Source: a virus
Direction: 5' to 3' (one strand)
Virus record (IMG/VR): IMGVR_UViG_3300005737_000054
Location: 1-20,855 of that record
Length of the DNA: 20,855 bases
Shown: positions 14,100 to 20,855 of the stretch, piece after piece
Numbering within the stretch: the stretch's first letter is position 1
Layout of the letters: the number at the start of each line of letters is the position of its first letter
Translations under genes and position numbers: made by a program
The notes under the pieces: model-generated
The model's database searches: none
Seen by the model: the letters and a program-made list of their open reading frames with translations, nothing else
Told to the model about the DNA's origin: nothing

Positions 14100-14481
14100 G
14101 TTTGACCTCTTTCAGTCTCGAGTGAGGACAACCGGACCGGCAGGCCCGATGAAGTTTCGTGCGCATGGCGTTGGTCACGGCGCGAGGCTTCTTCTGCCAG
14201 GAGAGACAGGTATCGCGGCCGATCTCCCCGAGGACGGGGCAGTCGACAACGGATCCCATGAGCGCACCGCGCACCTTGTCTTCCACCTTGGAAAGATCGC
14301 CGGGATATTTGGCCGAGATTGTCTGGCTGATGACGGCCGCCGAATAGCCGAGCCGCCTCGCACAGGCGTTCAGACCTTCACGGTCGGCAAGGCTTGCCAG
14401 TTCGCTGACCCATTCGGGAACCTGATCGTTCCAGGCAGAGCTTGCCTTTTGTTGCATTGTGAGCGTGTTCAAGCGACGCAC
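14092..14481 (-). CDS. HTH protein with four-cysteine C-terminal region
   Basis: The 129-residue frame starts at GTG 14481; TTG 14472 and ATG 14457 are alternatives, and an AGAGGA site lies just before 14481 at a spacing better suited to 14472. The N-terminal part has an HTH (LASLADREGLNACARRLGYSAAVISQTISAKYPG). It is followed by CPVLGEIGRDTCLSWQKKP and a final RACRSGCPHSR, which gives cysteines in a C-x10-C ... C-x3-C arrangement. Such a set could hold zinc or an Fe-S cluster. The same combination occurs in early regions of other Mu-like prophages, as I recall. It is probably a regulator. Confidence 0.65.
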   Translation of the reverse strand: MRRLNTLTMQQKASSAWNDQVPEWVSELASLADREGLNACARRLGYSAAVISQTISAKYPGDLSKVEDKVRGALMGSVVDCPVLGEIGRDTCLSWQKKPRAVTNAMRTKLHRACRSGCPHSRLKEVKHA

Positions 14482-15125
14482 TCCTCTGCCACAGGCCGGC
14501 CCATGATCTCCTTGCGATTGACGTCATAGACCATCTTGCTGCGCAGGATCTTCGGTGCCTTTGGCCCGGTGTTCATGGAGGGCTTCAAGCGCCAGATGCC
14601 CGGTGTCCGGCCCTTGCCTCGCCGCAGAGCCTGCAAATAGCCCGCGCTCTCCAGATGCACCACGTAGGTTTGAACGGTCTCGCGTGAGATAAGGACTTCA
14701 TCGGTGCCAGCGGCGATCGTGAGTTCCTTCGTCTCGAAAGTCTTCAAGGCGCGAATGGCGTTCCAGATCTGCTCCTGTCCGCGGCCCTGTTTGCCGATCG
14801 ATCCGTCACGGTTGATGATCGGCGTGGCCGTCGGGCGCCTCAAAAGCCGATAAATTCTCTGCCGAAAGGTCTTCTGGTTCGTTGGTCCCTGCCCCGCCGT
14901 CGAAACCTGTTTTGTTTCGACAACCTCAAGGAAACCGGCCCGCTGGAGGCGGCGCAAGAACTCGCCGATGGCTTCGCCGTCCCGGTCGTTGCAGACCATG
15001 TCCACGTCATGAAAGGTGAACAGCTGCCCGGACTTGCCGAGATCGCGAATCGCGCTCCAGTAGTGATCATGCCCCCGGTAGACCGGCGTTCCGGACGAGA
15101 CCCGAAGCTGCAGTTGGATCGACAT
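14469..15125 (-). CDS. Protein with two predicted winged-helix domains
   Basis: Two similar helical-wing segments are visible in 218 residues: HYWSAIRDLGKSGQLFTFHDV with EAIGEFLRRLQRAGFLEVV (about 21-66), and QIWNAIRALKTFETKELTIAA with SRETVQTYVVHLESAGYLQAL (about 119-165), each ending in a G-[FY]-L wing. This suggests an internal duplication of a winged helix. It begins with TGATG overlap on the MuB-like stop. In Mu this place is taken by small early genes such as kil or gam, but no similarity to Gam is seen. It is probably a DNA-binding early regulator. Confidence 0.6.
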   Translation of the reverse strand: MSIQLQLRVSSGTPVYRGHDHYWSAIRDLGKSGQLFTFHDVDMVCNDRDGEAIGEFLRRLQRAGFLEVVETKQVSTAGQGPTNQKTFRQRIYRLLRRPTATPIINRDGSIGKQGRGQEQIWNAIRALKTFETKELTIAAGTDEVLISRETVQTYVVHLESAGYLQALRRGKGRTPGIWRLKPSMNTGPKAPKILRSKMVYDVNRKEIMGRPVAEECVA

Positions 15126-15940
15126 CAGGTACCCCTCCTTGTTCTGCGGGGCGGCTCGCCCGTATAGAACCAGCCGGCATCAAAACTGCGGGCATCGAAG
15201 GCCTGCTGGCGCGTATTGCGTGCCTGCTCGCCCATCTTGTTGAGGTTCACCACGATGCGCCTTGCGCGCCCCTCAGCCTTCTCGACCAGGAGATCCATCA
15301 GGTCATCGCTCAACGTGAGATTCGGGCAGAAGAGGTCAGCGAGAGCGCGCGCATCATCACGGTCGCAAGGCTCGGCCGGAACCCAATCCAGCACCCGGTT
15401 GTGAACGCGCTCCACTTTCATGAGCTTGCCGGGCAACTGTTCTTCGCCGATCAGCAGAACCGGCACCTGGGAATGTTCCTGGATCTCGCGCACCAGTTCC
15501 AGCATGCCCTTGTCGGCCAGCTTGTCTGCCTCATCGATGATGAGCGGGCGCTCGAAATCATCGCCGAGGGCCATGATCGCTTCGGTGGTCAGATCCGCGA
15601 TCGTCGAGCGCTGCGGCCTGACGTCTGCCTCGGCCAAGAGGTTCTCAAGGAACTTCTTGCGGGTCCAGCTGTCGCCCACTTCTATGCGCAAGGCCCGACG
15701 CTTGTTGGTGGTATAGATCGAGGCATAGGTCTTGCCATACCCGGAATACCCGTGGAACACCCCAATGCCGGGCAGATGCGGTCCCCTGTGGATCAGCGTC
15801 TCTACCAGTGCCAGGAACCGTGCCACATTCTTGAGCGCTGCAAGCCCGCCCGAATTGACAGATGTCTCTCTGTCCCCCATCGCTAACTCCATCCCAGGTT
15901 TGACTACGAGACCTTGAGGATTGTTCTTTCCAAGGCCCAT
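15125..15940 (-). CDS. B: MuB-like AAA ATPase, target-capture protein
   Basis: The 271-residue frame holds a AAA+ ATPase with Walker A GYSGYGKT (64-71), Walker B RPLIIDEADKLA (131-142) and a sensor-like segment VPVLLIGEEQLP (about 155-166). MuB coats target DNA, stimulates the transposase and gives target immunity. The gene directly follows the transposase, as in Mu. Initiation is uncertain: ATG 15940 has AAGGA immediately before it, while ATG 15880 (residue 21) has GGAG at an ideal 6-base distance. The N-terminal 20 residues are therefore doubtful. The C-terminal part (after 215) is the helical domain that binds DNA or MuA in the family. Confidence 0.9.
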   Translation of the reverse strand: MGLGKNNPQGLVVKPGMELAMGDRETSVNSGGLAALKNVARFLALVETLIHRGPHLPGIGVFHGYSGYGKTYASIYTTNKRRALRIEVGDSWTRKKFLENLLAEADVRPQRSTIADLTTEAIMALGDDFERPLIIDEADKLADKGMLELVREIQEHSQVPVLLIGEEQLPGKLMKVERVHNRVLDWVPAEPCDRDDARALADLFCPNLTLSDDLMDLLVEKAEGRARRIVVNLNKMGEQARNTRQQAFDARSFDAGWFYTGEPPRRTRRGT

Positions 15941-15953
15941 TCCTTGCCCCGAC

Positions 15954-18119
15954 TTACGCGGGCGATACGCCGTTTCTCAGCGGCTTCCGGTCCTCCCAAA
16001 TCAGCCGGTGAGCTCGATATTCCGGCCCTGCCTGATAGGCGGTCAGCCAGAGTGCATCATCATCGGAAAGGGCCTGTCCCTGTGCGAGGCGGGCCTCAAA
16101 CGCCAGGGCGCGCTTGAACCGGGCCTCCGGGGTTTTCATGGACGACAGTTTGTGAACAGGCGCCGGTGCTTTTCCTGCATCGGCTTTCAGGCTCTCCATC
16201 ATCTGCCGCTCAGCATCCGAGAGCGCCCGCGGTTCGGGGCGTTTCTTCACGTCCGCCGCAGCCAGGCTTTTGGGCGTGACATGGGGTTCGCGGCGCTGCG
16301 GGAAGGCCAGGACAGATGCTGATTGCGCATAGGCAGAGCGCTGCGCGTCCAGCACCGTGCGCGGTGTGATCTTGCGTTTTTCCTTGCGGATTTCGGCGAG
16401 TTTTTCGGTCTCATGCGCCTTCTGGAGGGCCTTGACCTGAGCTGCCACATGGACCGGATCGAGACCAGCCAGATCCGGGTTGACCGCTTCGCCCAGGTAA
16501 GTCTCGCCGTCTGGCTCGAACAGCCAGAGCCGGCCAAGGTCTGACGGATCATGTCGGCAAAGGACTTCTGCGCCCGGCATCACACCGCAGACCGGCAGAT
16601 AGTACTCGCGGTCCACCTTGACGCCTTGCTTGGTGACCTTTCGAAGACCGTCCTTGCCGGGGACCGGTGCCAGAAGAACATCAAGGCCTTCAGGGTCTTT
16701 GATCGCTCTGACATCGCCGGTCCAGCTGTTGGCGACCTGGAAGGGCGTCCTGCGCTTCAGGCTCTCATGCGGGCTATGCGCGTATTGTTCACGCGCCCAA
16801 CGGTCCGCCTCCGCCTGGAGGTCGCTAGCGGAGAGTTCCACCTGGAACATCTTGGCGTCGTCCGTGCCGAGGCGGTCGGAGAATTGCCGGCGCGCTTCAA
16901 TCACTTTCCGATCGGCGACCGAATGGCCGACAAAACCTGGAAGCGGCGCGCAGCAATCCCGCTGAAAGGTGCCGATGACACGCTCGACCGTGCCCTTTTG
17001 CTGCGGCGTATAGGGCGCAGAAAACTCCTGATCGATGCCGAGCGCGTCCAGGAGGCGGACCGTGGCGCGGGCAGCAAAGTCCGCTCCATTGTCGGTCTTG
17101 ATCAGCTCCGGAACGCCCCACTCAAGGAGGCACTTGCGGATGAGGAGCCCCACAGCTGACGCCCGTGCCGTGTCGGAGATCAGCAGCACGACCCGCCGGG
17201 AGTAGAGATCAACCGCCATATAGAGGTTCTTGCGGCCGTCCGTGGTCATGGCGTCCACCGGTGAAGCGTCGATTTCCCATTTCTGGTTCAGTCGTTCGAC
17301 CCGGTGCGCTCCCGTCATGGCGAACTGCACATTGCTGCGATAGGCATCCGGGTCTGTGATCTTCAAAAGCTCATTGCGATATTCGGATTTCCAGCCTTTA
17401 AGCGCGTTTTGAAACGTCCTCAAAGGCGGCATTGGCACCCGTTTTTGTCCCCGTGTCGTTGGCACCAGGATGGTCTCGCCAAACTCTGCAAGTGCCGTGT
17501 GCCGGATATGCTTGGCGCTCAGGAACTGGTTGGAGGCATGCACAGCCAGGCAGTAGTTCTTCAGACGCCCCCCTTCTGCCCGCTCCAGCACGCCCGTCCC
17601 CTTGCGTGCCTTGGAGGCATCCGAACCAAGCCGGTTGATGTCATGTCGCATCTGACGCCGCCAACGGGCCAGGGTACGGATCGATACGCGCTTGATCACG
17701 TCAGTGACCCATCCCGGAACAGGAACCTCACCGGCCAGATAGAGCTCGGAGAACAGATGATCGGACGCGGTCGCGCCCATCCCGCAGGTCTTGCGGAACC
17801 GCTCGGCCACTTTCAGGACAATCACCTTGGCATCCCGGGCCGTGCGTTCCGCGGCTGTGAGGCTGACATCGGTCTCGGTGAGGAAATCGCTTTGTTCGAT
17901 CCGGACAAAGGAGCCGGCATAGGCAAGACGTTGAGGCAGTGGCAGGAGGTCGATGTGAAACTCAAAGCCGCCGCCCCCTGCCCGGCCCTCGCGCTTGCGT
18001 GCCAGGGGCGTCTCGCCCCAGCGCTCGCGCTCTATGACCTTGTGGACACCCCGTTTGGTTCCGGGAAATCCGTCCAGGCAAAGATCGGCGAGTTCCTGAG
18101 CGGTTAGCCAGAGTTTCAT
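15954..18119 (-). CDS. A: MuA-like DDE transposase
   Basis: At 721 residues this protein catalyses phage integration and replicative transposition. Residues 1-70 match the N-terminal winged-helix (enhancer-binding) domain of MuA (LTAQELADLCLDGFPGTKRG). Helical end-binding domains follow (about 90-250). The catalytic core has D284 in WEIDASPVD, D343 in IKTDNGADF and E379 in KGTVERVIGTF, a complete DDE triad. The beta-barrel Mu_transpos_C domain follows (about 510-565, YYLPVCGVMPG, LWLFEPDGETYLGE), and the C-terminal basic/helical tail would contact MuB. The ATG at 18119 overlaps the preceding stop (ATGA). The protein appears intact, so transposition could still be possible if both ends are present. 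Confidence 0.95.
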   Translation of the reverse strand: MKLWLTAQELADLCLDGFPGTKRGVHKVIERERWGETPLARKREGRAGGGGFEFHIDLLPLPQRLAYAGSFVRIEQSDFLTETDVSLTAAERTARDAKVIVLKVAERFRKTCGMGATASDHLFSELYLAGEVPVPGWVTDVIKRVSIRTLARWRRQMRHDINRLGSDASKARKGTGVLERAEGGRLKNYCLAVHASNQFLSAKHIRHTALAEFGETILVPTTRGQKRVPMPPLRTFQNALKGWKSEYRNELLKITDPDAYRSNVQFAMTGAHRVERLNQKWEIDASPVDAMTTDGRKNLYMAVDLYSRRVVLLISDTARASAVGLLIRKCLLEWGVPELIKTDNGADFAARATVRLLDALGIDQEFSAPYTPQQKGTVERVIGTFQRDCCAPLPGFVGHSVADRKVIEARRQFSDRLGTDDAKMFQVELSASDLQAEADRWAREQYAHSPHESLKRRTPFQVANSWTGDVRAIKDPEGLDVLLAPVPGKDGLRKVTKQGVKVDREYYLPVCGVMPGAEVLCRHDPSDLGRLWLFEPDGETYLGEAVNPDLAGLDPVHVAAQVKALQKAHETEKLAEIRKEKRKITPRTVLDAQRSAYAQSASVLAFPQRREPHVTPKSLAAADVKKRPEPRALSDAERQMMESLKADAGKAPAPVHKLSSMKTPEARFKRALAFEARLAQGQALSDDDALWLTAYQAGPEYRAHRLIWEDRKPLRNGVSPA

Positions 18120-18574
18120 TTGGCGCTCCGGATCTGTGCCTGAAGGAACTTGGCCCTGCCCTCGATCTCACGCCGATGATCTTCAATCAGCGCCAGTTCG
18201 ATGACGTTCTCATAGCGCTTGGGAATGACGGCGAGCTCGAACTCGTCAGCCAGGAACCCGAGAAGCGCTGTCTGCCCGGTCGCCCGGACAAGAGCGACGA
18301 ACCGCTCCACCGTGATGTTATGATCGACCTTTGCCTCGGAGGCGTAGGCCTCCAGCATGGCAACCGAGACTGGCGCGGCGAGCTGTTCACTCATGAGACC
18401 GGCCACTGTCAGACGGTCTTTGCCGCAGTCCTTCAAGGCTTTGGCAACCGCTCGGCTGACCCGCGAGGACAGCCGCTTTCCAGGGATCGCTCCGGGCTCG
18501 AACCCCACGCTGACCCGCGGCGGCTTCCAGTCAGTGAACATGTCGATGGTATAGGGATCACGGGACTTACGCAT
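18116..18574 (-). CDS. Early protein between ParB-like gene and transposase
   Basis: The chosen ATG at 18574 (MRKSRDPYTIDMF) overlaps the ParB-like stop; an upstream ATG at 18604 would add ten poor residues. The resulting 152-residue protein is helical, with a possible HTH-like part at MSEQLAAPVSVAMLEAYASEAK followed by ITVERFVALVRATGQTALLGFLADEF. That order loosely resembles phage regulatory CII-type proteins, but the match is weak and I do not assign a family. Its tight coupling to both ParB-like and transposase genes suggests a function in early regulation or transposition. Confidence 0.6.
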   Translation of the reverse strand: MRKSRDPYTIDMFTDWKPPRVSVGFEPGAIPGKRLSSRVSRAVAKALKDCGKDRLTVAGLMSEQLAAPVSVAMLEAYASEAKVDHNITVERFVALVRATGQTALLGFLADEFELAVIPKRYENVIELALIEDHRREIEGRAKFLQAQIRSAK

Positions 18575-19406
18575 TGAACCACCCTTCCCGTCTTGCGAGA
18601 TCAATGATCTCGTCCTTGTGGTTTCGAAACAGAACCGTCCGGCTTGCCTTGGGGAGCTTGACCAGGCTGTCGGACACTGTGCGGAAGATCCTTTCCGCAG
18701 CCGTCAGCGGCTTCCGGCCATTGACGATCACCAGGGCATCGGCAACCGAAGCCGCCTTGGGAACCGGACCGACAAGGATGTCCAGAACCTTGGACTGGGT
18801 GTCCTCGTCCAGGTCCGAGAGGGCCTTGAGATCGGATTGTCTGGCGGCGAATGGCGTGCCCTTCAGCCGCTCGCGGGACGCCGGGACCAAACCTTCCCAG
18901 ATTTGGACCGCGAGCCGGACCGAGCGATCAGAAAGGCCGGTCGTTTCGGCAGCACTCTGGCAAAAGGCAAAGATTGCCACTTGCCTCTTTTGGCCGCCAA
19001 TGTGCTGATTGCCACGTCTCCCGCCATGCTTGGCAGCTGGATGCAGCCCCTCATAAATCCGCTTCATCTCATAGAAGGCTTCGCAGCGCTCCAGGGCGTT
19101 GAAATCCTTCCGCGCGATATTCTCAAGGATCTCATGGAGCCGCAGTTCATCCGCGACCTGCTCGCTCGTGGGGCTGAGGATCCGCGCGTCTATCTCTTTC
19201 CACTTCGCCAGCTTGGCAGCACACAGACGATGGGCGCCGGCAACAAGCGTGAACCGCTTGTCCATTGCAATGACATCGATCGGCGTCTTCTGTCCGGTTT
19301 CCAGAAACATGCCGGAAAGGCAGTCAGCCCAATCCCCATCAATCTCCCGAAGACGCCCTTCAGGAATATCGATCAGGGAAACTCTGATGGATTGATACGA
19401 CGTCAC
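18567..19406 (-). CDS. ParB-like nuclease-domain protein
   Basis: The 279-residue protein carries the ParB/sulfiredoxin N-terminal fold: LVAGAHRLCAAKLAKW (54-69) contains the GxHR box, and LHEILENIARKDFNALERCEAF (90-111) contains the ENIxRxD/N box. An HTH-like segment (SAAETTGLSDRSVRLAVQIW, about 151-170) follows, as in ParB. Box II GxHR is the CTP-binding site in true ParB. The C-terminus is a distinct helical domain. The start is GTG at 19406 with GAGGTGAT upstream. ParB-like genes next to transposases are seen in several alphaproteobacterial Mu-like phages; the role (segregation, DNA binding or nicking) is unknown. No canonical parS was seen. Confidence 0.8.
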   Translation of the reverse strand: MTSYQSIRVSLIDIPEGRLREIDGDWADCLSGMFLETGQKTPIDVIAMDKRFTLVAGAHRLCAAKLAKWKEIDARILSPTSEQVADELRLHEILENIARKDFNALERCEAFYEMKRIYEGLHPAAKHGGRRGNQHIGGQKRQVAIFAFCQSAAETTGLSDRSVRLAVQIWEGLVPASRERLKGTPFAARQSDLKALSDLDEDTQSKVLDILVGPVPKAASVADALVIVNGRKPLTAAERIFRTVSDSLVKLPKASRTVLFRNHKDEIIDLARREGWFNA

Positions 19407-19491
19407 TTCATCACCTCGTGCGAAGGATCAAAGGGAATGAGGATGTGCTGCTCTGGTCCGGTTGCCTTTGCATCCGGACGGAAAACCTGTG

Positions 19492-19803
19492 TCAGGCCGC
19501 TTTTCTGTCCGGCGTGGGCCGGCTTTTCTGGCTAGCTTGCAGCTTGTCGTATCTGCTATGCAGGATACGTGAGGTCCTGATGGGATACCGTCCTGGCCAG
19601 AGTTCCTTGAGCGGAAGTTCGAGAAAATCGCTGATGGCTTTCTCGGCTTTACGAACCGGACGGGTCCACACGTGGGAGAACGAGTTGGGGGTCATCCCCT
19701 CCAGCTCTGCGAGCTTGGCCAGGGTCATGCCCTGGCGGTGCAACTCGGCCTTGATCGAGTGTTTGTCCCATCCGTTCGGTGGAACCTGAAGCGGCTTCGC
19801 CAT
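19492..19803 (-). CDS. ner: Ner-like HTH regulator
   Basis: The 103-residue protein has the Ner/Nlp fold signature, GWDKHSIKAELHRQGMTLAKLAELEGMTPNSFSHVWTRPVRKAEKAISDFLELPLKELWPGRY over residues 11-73, ending in the hallmark LWPxRY. Ner in Mu represses the early operon and the c promoter after lytic growth begins. It is the first gene of the leftward early unit, divergent from c. An inverted repeat lies 17 bp upstream of its ATG. The tail beyond 75 is longer than in Mu Ner (about 75 residues) and is basic. Confidence 0.9.
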   Translation of the reverse strand: MAKPLQVPPNGWDKHSIKAELHRQGMTLAKLAELEGMTPNSFSHVWTRPVRKAEKAISDFLELPLKELWPGRYPIRTSRILHSRYDKLQASQKSRPTPDRKAA

Positions 19804-19948
19804 TAGGTGCCTCGCTTCCGGAAAACGGTTTGTTGCAGCAAGCCGTTTTCGTTTGAGTTTGGTGTGATAACTCGGCGCGAATGATCGAGCCGATAAAATA
19901 GGGATAAATGAAGATTCTCTTTTTGTAAATGAGAATATTCATTTTACG
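19804..19948. promoter_or_regulatory. Divergent c/ner control region with two inverted repeats
   Basis: The region lies between the divergent repressor and ner genes, where Mu has its operators and early promoters. Repeat 1 has arms GAAAACGGTTTG (19821-19832) and CAAGCCGTTTTC (19839-19850), complementary over 12 positions with one G-T, and a 6-bp spacer. Repeat 2 has arms AATGAAGATTCTC (19907-19919) and GAGAATATTCATT (19931-19943), 12 of 13 complementary with an 11-bp spacer, ending 5 bp before the c start. An A/T-rich core (GATAAAATAGGGATAAAT, 19892-19909) could hold the promoters. Repeat 1 suits Ner or repressor control of ner, and repeat 2 autoregulation of c. Which protein binds where is inference. 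Confidence 0.65.
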
Positions 19949-20434
19949 GTGAATTTGGCTCGACCAGAAAGCGAGCCGAAGACGGCACTCGGCAGTCGCT
20001 TGCGCGCAGTCCGGCGGCACTTCGGCGATGAAAATCGGCAAGACTTTGCAAAGACTTTGGGTATCAGCAAAGATGCACTCGCCCTGTATGAACGCGGCGA
20101 AAACGCACCCTCAGCCCCTGTACTTGCCGCTTACAACGTGAAGTTCGGAGTCGATCTCAATTGGCTTCTAACCAGCAATGGAACGATGTTGATCGGCGGC
20201 AATGTCCAGGTCGAAAACACAACTCTCGCCGAGATCCGCAAATACGTCTGGAACATCACCGCGACCTTCTGGGAAACCGTTCCCCGTCGGACGAAACCGG
20301 AAAGCGTCGCTGACCAGGCAGTTGAAATGCTGGACTACCTCATCAGTCGTGAAGGCGTGAACGAAGACGCTGTCTCGGAAGTGATCCAGTTCGAAGCCGA
20401 GCGCCTGAAACGCACCTCCGACACATCCGACTGA
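19949..20434 (+). CDS. c: XRE-family phage repressor (c)
   Basis: The 161-residue protein has an N-terminal XRE HTH (about 14-72: LGSRLRAVRRHFGDENRQDFAKTLGISKDALALYERGENAPS then LAAYNVKFGVDLNWLLTSNG). The last segment, DLNWLLTSNG, is typical of HTH repressors of temperate phages. The C-terminal part is helical and probably dimerises. The start is GTG at 19949 with no visible ribosome site, so it may be a leaderless or weak start, which would suit a tightly tuned repressor. No LexA-type protease motif is seen, so inactivation is probably not by RecA-driven self-cleavage. Divergence from ner and its place at the phage left end make it the lysogeny repressor. Confidence 0.85.
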   Translation: MNLARPESEPKTALGSRLRAVRRHFGDENRQDFAKTLGISKDALALYERGENAPSAPVLAAYNVKFGVDLNWLLTSNGTMLIGGNVQVENTTLAEIRKYVWNITATFWETVPRRTKPESVADQAVEMLDYLISREGVNEDAVSEVIQFEAERLKRTSDTSD

Positions 20435-20458
20435 AGCCTTCCCGCGCGCCAGTTAAGC

Positions 20459-20525
20459 ATATTGCCTCGTCAAATTTGACGAGGTTGCATATTACCATAA
20501 TATGCAACCTCAAATAATAATCATT
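20459..20525. repeat. Two overlapping perfect palindromes after the repressor gene
   Basis: A perfect 20-bp palindrome, CCTCGTCAAA/TTTGACGAGG, lies at 20465-20484. Its last four bases begin a second perfect inverted repeat, GAGGTTGCATATT (20481-20493) and AATATGCAACCTC (20499-20511) with spacer ACCAT. As RNA the two stems exclude each other. There is no long T run, although CAAATAATAATCATT follows. They could end c transcription, act as an operator for the small gene at 20534, or be binding sites at the phage left end. The region lies where attL would be expected. Confidence 0.6.
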
Positions 20526-20533
20526 AGGGCGGG

Positions 20534-20758
20534 ATGATGCGGGACGAGCGATTGGCGTCGGTGATCAGGCAACGGGTCGACGAAAGCACAGAACACAATG
20601 GAAAACTTTACGCGGGCCTGACGTTCGGCCTTATCCTGGGCTTTGCAAGCAGCACCCTGTCCTGGACCGTATCAGCCAGTTCGCCGTCCCCTACGCACGC
20701 CGCAGTGGTCGAATGCTCTTCCGGGTATTCTATGGTGAGCGTTTCGGATGGGGATTGA
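20534..20758 (+). CDS. Small single-pass membrane protein
   Basis: The 74-residue frame (MM start at 20534 or 20537, with a GGGCGGG a few bases ahead) has a charged N-terminus and one membrane helix near residues 25-47 (YAGLTFGLILGFASSTLSWTV). A short Ser-rich tail follows. No family is recognised. It lies beyond the palindromes and may be a lysogenic conversion gene, a membrane immunity factor, or host sequence outside the prophage. The coding assignment rests on the membrane helix and the plausible start only. Confidence 0.4.
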   Translation: MMRDERLASVIRQRVDESTEHNGKLYAGLTFGLILGFASSTLSWTVSASSPSPTHAAVVECSSGYSMVSVSDGD

Positions 20759-20855
20759 TACTGCTCGGCAGAGGTCGAATTTGGGCGGATACCGTTGAAA
20801 AAGTCGATGGTTTTCCGGTTGATCGCCATCGATTCTGATTAGTCCATGACTTTCC

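Larger units (their letters stand above)
4322..20530 (-). mobile_element. Mu-like transposable prophage, early to head region
   Basis: The gene order c (divergent), ner, ParB-like, MuA-like transposase, MuB-like ATPase, early accessory genes, GemA, Mor-like regulator, lysozyme, holin, DUF2730, gp26-like, DUF3486, terminase, DUF935 portal and F-like head protein is the Mu plan, read from right to left. Genes overlap by 1-14 bp or are separated by a few bases, apart from short gaps before the lysozyme and ParB-like genes and at the divergent control region. The series stops after the F-like gene. Capsid and tail genes are missing from the window, so the element is deleted, interrupted, or continues beyond position 1 on the far side of the defence genes. 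The exact ends and target duplication could not be assigned; the boundaries given are approximate. Confidence 0.85.

Noticed and set aside
17304-18107. Plus-strand frame of 267 codons opposite the transposase
   Set aside because: Shadow of the MuA N-terminal region, low-complexity composition.
20465-20484. Palindrome as a parS site
   Set aside because: Does not resemble the canonical TGTTTCACGTGAAACA; left as an unexplained palindrome.
20608-20829. 73-codon minus-strand frame at the right edge
   Set aside because: Antisense to the small membrane-protein frame, with no recognisable pattern; neither could be proven, but the plus frame has a membrane helix.
1-20855. CRISPR array, tRNA or rRNA
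   Set aside because: No regularly spaced identical repeats, no cloverleaf with CCA-type acceptor and no rRNA-like stretch were seen while reading both strands.

Overview
The window has two parts that differ in base composition. Positions 1 to about 4040 are comparatively AT-rich. They hold a plus-strand defence-type cassette: a phosphoribosyltransferase-like protein, a small winged-helix protein, a predicted retron non-coding RNA, a retron reverse transcriptase and a DUF3800 protein. A fragment of an unrecognised divergent reading frame lies at the extreme left edge. From about 4320 to 20530 the DNA is GC-rich and encodes a Mu-like transposable prophage. It lies in reverse orientation, so its left (early) end is at the right of the window. 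The codon choice, the three-TM GTA-type holin and the ParB-like early gene suggest an alphaproteobacterial host. This is inference and cannot be fixed from the sequence alone.

Prophage, read in its own direction (right to left): a plus-strand XRE repressor (c), a divergent c/ner control region with two large inverted repeats, Ner, a ParB-like protein, an unknown coupled protein, MuA-like DDE transposase, MuB-like ATPase, a two-winged-helix protein, a four-cysteine HTH protein, a small unknown, a SANT-like protein, DUF3164, an Xre/MbcA/ParS C-terminal-domain protein, a coiled-coil protein, GemA-like protein and a Mor-like middle regulator. Next come the lysis genes (membrane-anchored GH24 lysozyme, 3TM holin, DUF2730 protein), then packaging and head genes (gp26-like, DUF3486, large terminase, DUF935 portal, F-like minor head protein). 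Most neighbours overlap by a few bases or sit within about 15 bp, so this is essentially one long leftward transcription unit. After the F-like gene the phage series stops. No protease/scaffold, major capsid or tail gene is seen, and 364 bp without a clear gene separate it from the convergent DUF3800 gene.

The defence cassette is the most interesting part. The RT has the retron signatures NAxxH, YADD and VTG. Directly upstream, a 7-bp hairpin, a long 46-nt hairpin and a flanking complementary pair have the a1-msr-msd-a2 order of a retron ncRNA, partly overlapping the end of the winged-helix gene. The cassette resembles the PRTase/winged-helix retrons (type III as I recall the published scheme), with a DUF3800 protein added downstream. 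The RT also carries QLDLF near its N-terminus, and the phage Mor-like regulator ends in QLSLF. Both match the beta-sliding-clamp-binding pentapeptide and suggest clamp coupling of cDNA synthesis or abundance and of middle/late transcription respectively. Both links are hypotheses.
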